Below are positions 17,315-25,639 of a stretch of 64,000 bases of DNA, piece after piece (position 1 is the first letter of the stretch; each line of letters opens with the position of its first letter). The position numbers were made by a program, and so were the translations under genes. Source of the DNA: Lacinutrix mariniflava (GTDB taxonomy: Bacteria > Bacteroidota > Bacteroidia > Flavobacteriales > Flavobacteriaceae); the NCBI RefSeq assembly GCF_001418015.1, contig NZ_LIQG01000018.1, forward strand, positions 47,511 to 111,510, in the 5' to 3' direction. Below the pieces are notes generated by a model that was given only the letters and a program-made list of their open reading frames with translations, did no database searches and was not told where the DNA came from.

Positions 17315-18607
17315 ATGAATTACTACTCTCTAAACAAAAAAGCACCAAATACAACATTTAAAGATGCCGTTATAAAAGGTTTGGCTCCAGATAAAGGATT
17401 GTATTTTCCTGAAACTATAACGCCATTACCACAATCGTTTTTCGATAATATAGATGATTTAACGTATACGGAAATTGCTTTTGAAGCGATTAAACAATTT
17501 GTGAGTCCAGATATTCCTGAAGCTGTTTTAAAAACAATAGTAGAAGAAACCTTGTCTTTCGATTTTCCTGTGGTTAAGCTTAACGATAACATTTCTACTT
17601 TAGAGTTGTTTCATGGACCAACAATGGCTTTTAAAGATGTTGGTGCACGCTTTATGGCACGTTGTTTAGGTTATTTTAATAAAGACAATACAAACGAAGT
17701 TACTGTTTTAGTTGCCACTTCTGGAGATACCGGAGGCGCTGTTGCTAATGGTTTTTTAGGTGTTAAAGGTGTTAATGTTGTAATTCTTTATCCTAGCGGA
17801 AAAGTGAGCGATATTCAAGAAATGCAATTAACAACGCTTGGTCAAAACATTAAAGCACTTGAAGTCGATGGTGTATTCGATGATTGTCAAGATATGGTAA
17901 AACGTGCTTTTTTAGACGAAGAATTAACTAGTAAAATGCAATTAACATCTGCAAATTCTATAAACGTTGCACGTTGGTTACCACAACTCTTCTATTTTAT
18001 GTTTGCATATAAACAGTTACATAAAACGCAAAAAGAGATTGTATTCTCTGTGCCAAGTGGAAACTTTGGTAACGTTTGTGCAGGAATGATGGCACAACAA
18101 TTAGGTTTACCAATCAAACATTTTATAGCGTCTAACAACGAAAACAATGTGGTCACAAACTATTTACAAACCGAAGAATATAATCCAAAACCATCTGTAC
18201 AAACGATTAGTAATGCAATGGATGTTGGTAACCCAAGTAATTTTATTAGAATTCGCGAAATCTATAAAAATGACTTCAACGCCTTAAAAAATAACTTGTC
18301 TTCTTATAGTTTTAGTGATGCTGAAACAAAAGTAGCTTTAAAAGAAATTAAAGACGACTATAACTACGTTGCAGATCCTCATGGCGCAGTTGGTTATTTA
18401 GGTTCTAAAGCCTATTTAGAAAACAATCCAAATGCACATTGCGTGTTTTTAGAAACAGCACATCCAACTAAGTTTTTAGATGTTGTTGAAGAAGTCATTA
18501 AAGAAAAACAACCATTACCAGCACAAATACAATCTGTAATGGGAGGAACTAAAGAAGCAACTAAAATTAATAGTTACGATGGTTTAAAATCATTTTTATT
18601 AAGTTAA
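17315..18607 (+). CDS. thrC: Threonine synthase
   Basis: 430 residues, PLP fold type II. It converts O-phosphohomoserine to threonine, the last step of the pathway. The Lys that binds PLP lies in LFHGPTMAFKDVGARFMAR (about residue 108), and the phosphate-binding loop ATSGDTGGAVANGF follows near 137. SVPSGNFGNVCAG near 247 contacts the cofactor. The N-terminus (MNYYSLNKKAPNTTFKDAV) is of the type seen in long ThrC forms. The gene is third in thrABC, 101 bp after thrB with the palindromic repeat between them. Confidence 0.96.
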   Translation: MNYYSLNKKAPNTTFKDAVIKGLAPDKGLYFPETITPLPQSFFDNIDDLTYTEIAFEAIKQFVSPDIPEAVLKTIVEETLSFDFPVVKLNDNISTLELFHGPTMAFKDVGARFMARCLGYFNKDNTNEVTVLVATSGDTGGAVANGFLGVKGVNVVILYPSGKVSDIQEMQLTTLGQNIKALEVDGVFDDCQDMVKRAFLDEELTSKMQLTSANSINVARWLPQLFYFMFAYKQLHKTQKEIVFSVPSGNFGNVCAGMMAQQLGLPIKHFIASNNENNVVTNYLQTEEYNPKPSVQTISNAMDVGNPSNFIRIREIYKNDFNALKNNLSSYSFSDAETKVALKEIKDDYNYVADPHGAVGYLGSKAYLENNPNAHCVFLETAHPTKFLDVVEEVIKEKQPLPAQIQSVMGGTKEATKINSYDGLKSFLLS

Positions 18608-18665
18608 TCTCTTTTAGAAGCATAAATCAATCTTTTAATAAAATCTATTTTTTTCATTAAATACT

Positions 18666-19052
18666 ATGTTTACTTTATCATTAGATCATGTTGCTATTTC
18701 TGTAAAAGATGTAGACCAATCTGCTCTTTTTTATAAAAAAGTTTTAAAGCTTGAAGAGGTGAAAAATACAGCTTCAAGCTCTAAAACAAGATGGTTTGCT
18801 TTAACAGATAGCAAACAAATACACCTTATACCGAGACCAAAACTTGAGGTTATAACTAATAAAGCTGTTCATTTTGCCTTATCGACTCCAAATTTAGATT
18901 TAGTTACTAAACACCTTCAAAGTTTAAATATTGAATACTCAGATTGGATTGGGACAGAAAATAAAGACTATGTTCGTAACGATGGTTTACAACAGTTATA
19001 TTTTCAGGATCCTGATGGTTATTGGATAGAAATTAATAATGCAGTATATTAA
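18666..19052 (+). CDS. VOC (glyoxalase/bleomycin-resistance) superfamily protein
   Basis: 128 residues, one VOC domain of two beta-alpha-beta-beta-beta modules. It begins with LDHVAISVKDVDQSALFYKK, with a metal-ligand His at position 8, and ends in LYFQDPDGYWIEINNAVY, in which the Glu is the usual last ligand. HFALSTPNLDLVTKHL supplies the second-module His. VOC proteins bind a divalent metal and act as isomerases, dioxygenases or drug-binding proteins. The substrate cannot be told. It lies 58 bp after thrC and might be co-transcribed with it, ending at the hairpin at 19070. Confidence 0.85.
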   Translation: MFTLSLDHVAISVKDVDQSALFYKKVLKLEEVKNTASSSKTRWFALTDSKQIHLIPRPKLEVITNKAVHFALSTPNLDLVTKHLQSLNIEYSDWIGTENKDYVRNDGLQQLYFQDPDGYWIEINNAVY

Positions 19053-19069
19053 TTCATTTATAAAAAAAA

Positions 19070-19093
19070 GTAGCTACCAAAATAGGTAGCTAC
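19070..19093. terminator. Bidirectional terminator
   Basis: Stem GTAGCTACC / GGTAGCTAC around a 6-nt A-rich loop, preceded by eight A. It lies between the convergent VOC and SDR genes. Confidence 0.7.
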
Positions 19094-19123
19094 AATTCAT
19101 TATTATTGTTATTAAACCTTTAC

Positions 19124-19774
19124 TTAAGCTTTAATACTAGATACTTTATTTAAAGCTTCACCAATTGCAGTATTTCCTTTAATTATTTCAAATGTGGCAT
19201 TATTTGCAACATCATCATTAAGTGTACGTACTAATGTTTGGGCTACATCATTTCTACTAATCTCACCACTTTTATTAAGTTTCTCTTCTAATTCTATAGT
19301 ATTTGTTAGCTCATTATTTGTTAAAGAACCCGGTCTAACAATGGCGTAAGTTAAACCGCTAGACTTCAAATACTCATCAGCATTGTGTTTTGCTTTTAAG
19401 TACTCCTGTAACTGTTCTGCTTTTTCAGGAGAATCTGCTCCCATAGAACTAAGCATGACAAATTTTCTTACTTTATTTTTATTTGATGCATCAATTAAGC
19501 GTTTTGCGCCTTCTTGGTCTACTTCTACCACTTTTTTACCTCCAGAACCAGCGGCAAATAATACTTTATCTATTTTACTCGAAGTATTAAATACTTCTGA
19601 AACATCTTGTTCTAAATCACCTAAAACCGTCTCAACTTTCTTAGCTTCAAAATAAGCTTTTTGCTCTTCTTTTCTAACCATAGCTATTGGGTTAAAATAT
19701 TGAGATTCTTTTAAAAGATTAACTATTTTTTTTCCTGTAGTGCCATTTGCACCTGCTACTAAAATATTTTCCAT
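19124..19774 (-). CDS. Atypical SDR / NmrA-like NAD(P)-binding protein
   Basis: 216 residues. It starts with the Rossmann dinucleotide-binding motif ILVAGANGTTGKKIVNLL (3-20). It continues with VRKEEQ after the second strand, DKVLFAAGSGG after the third, and KFVMLSSMGAD near residue 105. The classical SDR catalytic Tyr-x-x-x-Lys is not obvious; this is the shape of atypical SDRs that bind NAD(P)H as sensors or reductases. The C-terminal part carries GEISRNDVAQTLVRTL, typical of this subgroup. The substrate is unknown. Single gene. Confidence 0.85.
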   Translation of the reverse strand: MENILVAGANGTTGKKIVNLLKESQYFNPIAMVRKEEQKAYFEAKKVETVLGDLEQDVSEVFNTSSKIDKVLFAAGSGGKKVVEVDQEGAKRLIDASNKNKVRKFVMLSSMGADSPEKAEQLQEYLKAKHNADEYLKSSGLTYAIVRPGSLTNNELTNTIELEEKLNKSGEISRNDVAQTLVRTLNDDVANNATFEIIKGNTAIGEALNKVSSIKA

Positions 19775-20102
19775 ATTCTAAGATACTACTAGAATAAAGG
19801 CATTCCTAAAAATAAACCTTGTTTAACTTTAGTTTAATACAGAATTATAATAACATTAAGAATAAACGAAACAGTACTTAAAACTTACTTTAGAGTAACA
19901 AATGCGTCACGTAGTAAATCTATTTAGTTCAATATATCAATTGAATTAAAGCGCTTTTGTTGGGAGAATAATGTTGATTTTGTGATAAAACCATTAAATT
20001 CGAATCTATAAAGCTCTTGATCTAAAACACTTGAAAAATTTTGTAGCATATCATACGTTATTTGAACGTACTAAACTTGAAAGCCAGAATTAAGTTAGAA
20101 AG
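19775..20102. other. Intergenic region without a recognised element
   Basis: 328 bp between the divergent SDR gene and the small gene at 20103. I see no gene, hairpin terminator or perfect -7 box. The ATG at 20103 follows a purine-rich GTTAGAAAG. Confidence 0.4.
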
Positions 20103-20582
20103 ATGGAAAAATTTAAATTACCTTATTTTAAAGAAGAAATTGATATTCAAAATTTGCGAGACGAATATGAAACAGAACTTGAATATAATGGAAAAGAAAT
20201 CAATATTTTTTTAAATGAAATGTTAGGAGCTGATAAAGAACAACTCAATCAAATAAAAAATACATTAGAAAATTTATCTGAATTTGATAAACAAAATAGA
20301 AGTTTTATTTCAAACGACTTTAAAAACCAAAATGGAAACACATTTGAATACTTGTCCTATCATTTAGATGAATTAAATGTTCATTTTAAAGAAATTATTG
20401 ATTCAAAAAATACTAAACTTAATAATTTAAAGAAAATCATGAACTTACTCAAAATAGCAACAATCAGTTTTTATTCTGATTTGGTTGTCTTTTATTATAG
20501 TTTAGATGATGAAATATCCGACCAATTATTAGTTGTTAAACTGGATAGACAGAAAAATCGATCTCTTGATTGGGAAAGTTAA
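20103..20582 (+). CDS. Hypothetical cytosolic protein, possibly DUF2004-like
   Basis: 159 residues, no signal peptide. The sequence is rich in Glu, Lys and Asn and mostly helical. It ends in a strand-rich part (FYSDLVVFYYSL, DQLLVVKLD) with the closing motif WES. The end (DEISDQLLVVKLDRQKNRS) resembles DUF2004-type proteins, which are often found among contact-dependent immunity genes, but this is a weak pattern match. It starts 22 bp before the alginate lyase gene on the same strand; a functional link is not obvious. Confidence 0.55.
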   Translation: MEKFKLPYFKEEIDIQNLRDEYETELEYNGKEINIFLNEMLGADKEQLNQIKNTLENLSEFDKQNRSFISNDFKNQNGNTFEYLSYHLDELNVHFKEIIDSKNTKLNNLKKIMNLLKIATISFYSDLVVFYYSLDDEISDQLLVVKLDRQKNRSLDWES

Positions 20583-20603
20583 ATGAATATATAAAAATTA
20601 AAA

Positions 20604-21659
20604 ATGAATCTTAAAAACACACAATCATTATCGTATTTACTTTTAGCCTTTAGCTTTCTATTATGTTTTAGCAGTTGTGTTGATACACCTAAAAAAGTTG
20701 CTGAAGACACAACAAAATCAACAATATATCCAAGTGATGTCATTCCGTTTATGGACCAATGGAAAATTTTATTAGGTAATGGTATTCATACTAAAGACTT
20801 AGTAAATTACGAAGCTAAAGATTTCTTTTATGTTGAAAAAGAAGGAGAAACAAACTGGGTAGTCTATAAAACACCAAATTCTGGTATTACCTCGCGCACT
20901 TCAAGTAATACAAGAACAGAACTAGGACAAAAAGCACATTGGATACCAGAAACTGGTGGTAAATTAACCGGTACTTTAAAAGTAAAACATGTTTCAACCT
21001 CTGGAGATGCAAGAGTTGCTGCTTCTTATTCTGTTGTTGTTGGACAAATTCATAGTGATGAAGGACATGAAAATGAACCGCTAAAAATCTTTTATAAAAA
21101 ATTTCCTGGGCATACTAAAGGTTCTGTTTTCTGGAATTACGAAATTAATACCGAAGGTGATAACTCTAAAAGGTGGGACTACTCTACTGCTGTTTGGGGA
21201 AACGATATATCTGTGGTAGGTGCCACACCAACTACATATCCTGAAGAACCAGAAAATGGTATTGCTTTAGGAGAAGAGTTTAGCTACGAAGTAAATATTT
21301 ATAAAGGCATAATGTATCTTACTTTTACAAGCGAAGGTCATGATACCGTAAAGTTCACCAAAAACTTATTAAAATCAGATTTTGCAACGCGTTCAGATAT
21401 TCCAGAACAAATACTATCATTATATGCTTCTATAGGTCGTGATGGTGTAGAACGCGACAGTGCTTATGCAGGAGAAATGCAATATTTTAAACAAGGCGCT
21501 TATAACCAAACCAATGGAAAAGATCCTGAAAAAAACATAGTTTGGAGTACTGGTTCTGAAACTTATAATGGTGATATCCCTAAACAATATGCCAATGGTT
21601 GTTATGCTGAAGTTTGGTTTAAAAATGGGACTCTTGGTGCTAGTACCGCTCCTAACTAA
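20604..21659 (+). CDS. Alginate lyase, polysaccharide lyase family 7, lipoprotein
   Basis: 351 residues. The signal peptide ends in a lipobox (CFSSC, Cys25), so the enzyme is anchored to a membrane and may be on the surface. The PL7 jelly roll shows the three conserved strands in order: the R(S/T)EL motif as NTRTELGQK near residue 105, the QIH motif in VVVGQIHSDEG near 147, and YFKQGAYNQ near 293. Arg, Gln, His and Tyr of these motifs form the active site that cleaves alginate by beta-elimination. The Ile of QIH is usually associated with acceptance of guluronate. No SusC/SusD pair or other alginate genes are in the window, so this gene is not within a visible utilisation locus. It points to growth on brown-algal material. 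Confidence 0.92.
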   Translation: MNLKNTQSLSYLLLAFSFLLCFSSCVDTPKKVAEDTTKSTIYPSDVIPFMDQWKILLGNGIHTKDLVNYEAKDFFYVEKEGETNWVVYKTPNSGITSRTSSNTRTELGQKAHWIPETGGKLTGTLKVKHVSTSGDARVAASYSVVVGQIHSDEGHENEPLKIFYKKFPGHTKGSVFWNYEINTEGDNSKRWDYSTAVWGNDISVVGATPTTYPEEPENGIALGEEFSYEVNIYKGIMYLTFTSEGHDTVKFTKNLLKSDFATRSDIPEQILSLYASIGRDGVERDSAYAGEMQYFKQGAYNQTNGKDPEKNIVWSTGSETYNGDIPKQYANGCYAEVWFKNGTLGASTAPN

Positions 21660-21676
21660 ACATAATTATATCTATT

Positions 21677-22027
21677 ATGAGCCTTAAAAAACATAACCTA
21701 TTTTCTTATGGTACATTACAACAAGATAATGTGCAAATTGAAAATTATGGGCGTTTACTTGCTGGTGTAAAAGATAGTTTAAAAGAATACAAACTCGATA
21801 AACTAAAAATTACAGATGCCAAAGTATTAAAAGCTAGTGGAAAAGAATACCATCCTATTGCCTTGAAAACGAATAATACAAGTGACACGGTTGAAGGTAC
21901 TATTTTCGAAATTACGGAAAATGAACTTATAGAAACTGATAAATACGAAGTAAACGATTATAAAAGAATTTTAGAAGCTTTTGTTTCTGGTAAAAAAGCT
22001 TGGATTTATGTTCCTCAAACTGAATGA
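21677..22027 (+). CDS. Gamma-glutamylcyclotransferase (AIG2-like) family protein
   Basis: 116 residues, a single compact domain. It begins with the family signature LFSYGTLQQDNVQ, where YGTL is the substrate-binding loop. The conserved acidic residue expected for catalysis is in the VEGTIFEITENEL stretch near 74-86, followed by TDKYEVNDYKRI. Family members cyclise gamma-glutamyl amines or detoxify small molecules; the exact reaction is unknown. It is 17 bp after the alginate lyase gene and overlaps a tiny ORF at its stop codon (ATGA). Confidence 0.85.
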   Translation: MSLKKHNLFSYGTLQQDNVQIENYGRLLAGVKDSLKEYKLDKLKITDAKVLKASGKEYHPIALKTNNTSDTVEGTIFEITENELIETDKYEVNDYKRILEAFVSGKKAWIYVPQTE

Positions 22028-22098
22028 TAACCAGTATTATTGAAAAATTAGACAATAAACACTACCTCTATATCCCGTATTTAATACCTAAAAAATGA
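22024..22098 (+). CDS. Possible 24-aa translationally coupled peptide
   Basis: A 24-codon ORF (MITSIIEKLDNKHYLYIPYL, then IPKK) starts in an ATGA overlap with the stop of the cyclotransferase gene. It ends in a second ATGA-type overlap with the start of the next gene. Such overlaps at both ends would allow translational coupling across 75 bp that otherwise would be an untranslated gap. The product has no known family. It may be a real mini-gene, a coupling device, or coincidence. Confidence 0.3.
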   Translation: MITSIIEKLDNKHYLYIPYLIPKK

Positions 22099-22688
22099 TG
22101 CCCAAAACAATTACTTTTATTCTAATAACGCTTATAAGTTTAATGTCTTATGGCAAAAACACATTGCCCGACTTTTTAGCCATTGCTCCTATAGCCCTTT
22201 TTGATAATACTACAGAAGGTATCTCTCTTGGAGAAATAGATAATTTGGTAAAACATGGAGCATCTGAGACTTGGGAAATTTCATCTAAAAATGACAAACT
22301 ATTAACTATTAAATGCAAATACCCATCGTCTAAAGTTAGTTTGTTTCTTTTAAAAAGCAATGACAACTCATTAATACTAGCTTCCTATACAGAAAATGAA
22401 CAAAGAATAGTTTTAGAAACTTGGAAAACGAATACTAATAACACCTTAGAGAAAATAGATTTAGTACCGCGTGTATATGCTAAAGACTTTTTTTAAAAAA
22501 ACAATCAAATTGAAGGCATATCGGGTGACGATGCACAAGTATATTTTCATTTAGATTATGAAACATTAAAAATCACAGCTCGTTTTAATACATTTATGTT
22601 AGAAGATTTTGATGAAAATAGCATTAACTACAACATCTCATTAAAATGGAATGGCAAAACCTTTGAAATAGAAAAATCTAAACAATAG
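22095..22688 (+). pseudogene. Secreted hypothetical protein interrupted by one in-frame TAA
   Basis: The first part (22095-22496, 133 residues) begins with a signal peptide (MMPKTITFILITLISLMSYG). It stops at TAA 22494-22496, inside the run T7A7. The same frame then continues without a stop for 63 more codons to TAG 22686-22688. That part is protein-like (DDAQVYFHLDYETLKITARF, NISLKWNGKTFEIEK) and has no own start near its beginning. One base change at the T/A boundary (for example TTA or AAA instead of TAA) would restore a 197-residue protein. This may be a true nonsense mutation, a sequencing error in the homopolymer, or stop readthrough. No family recognised. If the stop is real, the product is the 133-residue form. 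Confidence 0.6.
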
Positions 22689-22864
22689 AATATACACTCT
22701 CATCTTTGTAAATAAATACATTCTTCAAATAAAAAGGCAAGACATTTGCTAATAATTAAGCTTTTTTTATTTTAAGGTTAATAATAAGTTTTATGTTTGT
22801 GCCCATACAAAAAGCATTAGCCATTGCTAAACAGCTATATCCAAATATAAAACTACAGAAATAG

Positions 22865-22872
22865 TAACTTTG
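22865..22872 (+). promoter_or_regulatory. Candidate -7 box overlapping the DTW gene start
   Basis: TAACTTTG is a perfect TAnnTTTG box. It overlaps the proposed TTG start of the DTW gene, so the box and the start codon cannot both be used as drawn. Confidence 0.3.
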
Positions 22873-23598
22873 CAAGAAGAAATAAAGAATCATAGAATAA
22901 CCTGTTACAAATGTATGAGTCCTAAAAGCACATGTATTTGTAAACACATTCGTCCTTTCCACACTAATACGCGTTTTATTATTCTTATGCACCCAAAGGA
23001 GTATAAAAAAGAAAAAAACGGAACAGGACACATGACTAAGCTTCAACTTGAAAATTCTGAAATTATAGTTGGTGTCGATTTCACTACTAATAGTCGTGTA
23101 AATAAAATATTAACTAATACAGAAAACACTTCTTTCTTACTGTATCCAGGAAAAGATAATTTTAATTTATCTACACGAAAAAGTGCAAAAACACATGCCT
23201 TTATGGGTAATAATCCATACATTTTTATTTTGGACGGTACTTGGCCTTGTGCTCGTAAAATGCTAAAACTAAGTAAGAACTTGCAAACACTAAAAAGAGT
23301 GAGTTTTGATAATAAAATAAAATCAAAATTTATTATCAAGCAGCAGCCAGACCCGCTTTGTCTTAGTACTATTGAGTCGGTTTATACCGTCTTAAATCTA
23401 CTTAATAAAGGTGGTGTAGAACAGTGTGAAACAAAAGACTTCCTTTTACCTTTTGAAAAAATGATTGAGCATCAACTCGAATATATGTTTAACCCAGAAA
23501 GTAAAAATTATCGATCAACTGCTAACACTGCGTTTATTGAAAAGAATGCATACAAGAAAAATACCGAAAGAAATATTATTTTTGAACAAGACAGTTAA
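22870..23598 (+). CDS. DTW-domain protein (TapT-like tRNA aminocarboxypropyltransferase)
   Basis: 242 residues from TTG 22870. DTW proteins such as TapT transfer the aminocarboxypropyl group of S-adenosylmethionine to uridine in tRNA (acp3U). The N-terminal zinc-type cluster CYKCMSPKSTCIC (about residues 12-24), the LMHPKEYKKEKNGTGH motif near 43 and the name-giving IFILDGTWPCARKML near 118-132 are all present. The end of the core has the expected QPDPLCLSTIES. The first in-frame ATG (22915) would remove the CxxC pair, and no in-frame ATG lies between the upstream stop and TTG 22870. TTG is therefore the best start, though it overlaps a promoter-like box. Confidence 0.85.
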   Translation: MQEEIKNHRITCYKCMSPKSTCICKHIRPFHTNTRFIILMHPKEYKKEKNGTGHMTKLQLENSEIIVGVDFTTNSRVNKILTNTENTSFLLYPGKDNFNLSTRKSAKTHAFMGNNPYIFILDGTWPCARKMLKLSKNLQTLKRVSFDNKIKSKFIIKQQPDPLCLSTIESVYTVLNLLNKGGVEQCETKDFLLPFEKMIEHQLEYMFNPESKNYRSTANTAFIEKNAYKKNTERNIIFEQDS

Positions 23599-23865
23599 AT
23601 ACTTTTTTTCAACAACTTAATTCTAAATAATTCTGCTTTATTTTAGACTATATCAAACACTTTCTTAAGTTATTTTTTTTCTAAAAATTTAAACTTTTTG
23701 TTTATAACTAGAAACTTGACTTTGTGAAAAAAAACCGCTAAATCCGAAGTTATATAACTGTTGATATAAAACATTAAAACGATTTCATATCAGGTAATAC
23801 GCTGTGGTTAATTTTCGCGCTAACCATCAACTTTTTTTACTAACTTTAAAAACCTATTTGTACTT

Positions 23866-25590
23866 ATGAAAAAACAAAAACTCAAAACATTTTTAAAACT
23901 CGGAATTCTTCTTTTCGGAATATCCTTGTTCCTCGTTGCCTGCCAAAAAGACGACGATTTACAGACTAATGCGAATCTATTACCTAAAAAGTATTCACCT
24001 TTTTCTATCACTAAAATTGGAGAAGCAGAAATATTCAAAAACAAAGTATTAAGCAATAAACTTAATAAATTAAAAACAACTATTAATAAAAATAGAACTG
24101 CTTCCTTACAAAACAAAATGGTCTATTCAAGTGAATATGACTTTTATATTAATACCGATTTTGCTAATTATATAGAAGTAGATAGTACTTACCATTCTTA
24201 TACTTTTAATATCTATAGAGACTCTATAACTCCTAATATCGAAAATCTATTGTTATCTTTACAACCAGATGGGAATTATAAAATATCTCTTATTAAATAT
24301 AATACAACATTACAAGAAAAACAAGATTTTAGTAATGGTATATCTATTAATTTTTCTAATAATGCAAGTGCTACTATTATTAATGATGATGGTATTAGTA
24401 GCGGTATTTTCAACAAAGACATACCATGTACAACAATCTTTCTCGAAATATGTGGCTACAATAACCCATTACACAATGGAGGTTATGATAGCTCAAACCA
24501 CCAGTGCCCTGGATACGCATTAGCTCAACAAGCTTCGTTTGGTTGTAGTGCGGCTGCTGGTAGCGGAGGTGGTTCAACTGGATATGGTGGAACTCCTATT
24601 CCTGATTACGGAAACCCTAGCACTGGAAACTATGGACATGGAGGTGCTGGTGGTACTGGCGACACAACAAATCCAAATATTACTGTACCAACACCTTGTA
24701 CTAGAGATTGTCCTGAAATGTTTGATTATGAATGCTCTTTATCTAACGAAGATTTTAACGCACCATACAGCGCAAATTCTCCCTTTAATGTCGATTTAAG
24801 TTTAGTAAGAGATTCTTGTGACAACATAGACACTTCTAATGTAGAAGCTAATGAGAAATTTATGTGTATTTATAATAAGCTAACAGCTTCTCCGTCATTC
24901 AAAAACTTGTTTACAAATACATTTGGTGAGAGTAAAGAAATGAATGTAAAAATAAAAGTAACTGACAGTTTAATTATTGATGGAGAATCTGTTAATGGTG
25001 TTTGCAGGAGAGAAAATTATAATTTAGACTCTTCAGGAAACCTCGAAAGCATAGAACTACAAATAGAAATAAACTCAAATCTTTTAAGTGGTTCAAATTC
25101 AAGAACTCCTTTTCAAATAATAAAAACCATCTTGCACGAAGCTATTCATGCATATTTATATGTTAAAATATTAGATTGCGATCAAGGTAGTGCTATTGCA
25201 CAAATAGATGAATCTAAATTTGAAAATTTAATTGATTTATATTTCCAAAATACATGCTCTCAAAATCAAGATCAACATGATTTTATGATTAACTTTATGC
25301 TACCAACAATGATACAAATACTATCAGAAGTTAAAGACAGTTCTATTCCTGATAATCAACAAGAAGTTTTAAATGGATTTGATTTTTTAATTTTATCTGA
25401 AGCAAGTAACGGACCATTGACCGAAAATACTATCTTTAATTGGTCTAGTTTATATCACTATCTTAGTTTAAGTGGATTGCACAATACTGACGCTTACAAT
25501 CAAATAATACCGTCAAATACGGTTAATTCTTATTTAAAATCGGTATATCTAGCTAAGCTAAATACTTTAAGTAAAAATTGTTATGATTAA
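23866..25590 (+). CDS. Lipoprotein with HExxH motif, putative metallopeptidase
   Basis: 574 residues. The signal peptide ends in the lipobox FLVAC, followed by QKDDD, so this is a lipoprotein with acidic residues after the Cys, as expected for surface display in Bacteroidota. Residues about 185-230 form a Cys-containing segment, then a Gly/Ser/Thr-rich linker (about 230-275). The C-terminal half contains ILHEAIHAYLYVK, in which H424-E425-x-x-H428 is a zinc-binding HExxH motif in a helix. No further family signature is recognised, and the third zinc ligand cannot be named. The enzyme role is inference from this motif. The stop overlaps the region just before a TIMP-like gene on the same strand. 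Confidence 0.65.
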   Translation: MKKQKLKTFLKLGILLFGISLFLVACQKDDDLQTNANLLPKKYSPFSITKIGEAEIFKNKVLSNKLNKLKTTINKNRTASLQNKMVYSSEYDFYINTDFANYIEVDSTYHSYTFNIYRDSITPNIENLLLSLQPDGNYKISLIKYNTTLQEKQDFSNGISINFSNNASATIINDDGISSGIFNKDIPCTTIFLEICGYNNPLHNGGYDSSNHQCPGYALAQQASFGCSAAAGSGGGSTGYGGTPIPDYGNPSTGNYGHGGAGGTGDTTNPNITVPTPCTRDCPEMFDYECSLSNEDFNAPYSANSPFNVDLSLVRDSCDNIDTSNVEANEKFMCIYNKLTASPSFKNLFTNTFGESKEMNVKIKVTDSLIIDGESVNGVCRRENYNLDSSGNLESIELQIEINSNLLSGSNSRTPFQIIKTILHEAIHAYLYVKILDCDQGSAIAQIDESKFENLIDLYFQNTCSQNQDQHDFMINFMLPTMIQILSEVKDSSIPDNQQEVLNGFDFLILSEASNGPLTENTIFNWSSLYHYLSLSGLHNTDAYNQIIPSNTVNSYLKSVYLAKLNTLSKNCYD

Positions 25591-25639
25591 ATTAATTGGT
25601 ACAGTTTTTGGAATATATTATACAACAACTTTAAGAACT

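Noticed and set aside
22793..22864. 23-residue ORF before the DTW gene
   Set aside because: Too short to judge and not coupled to either neighbour; no family resemblance.
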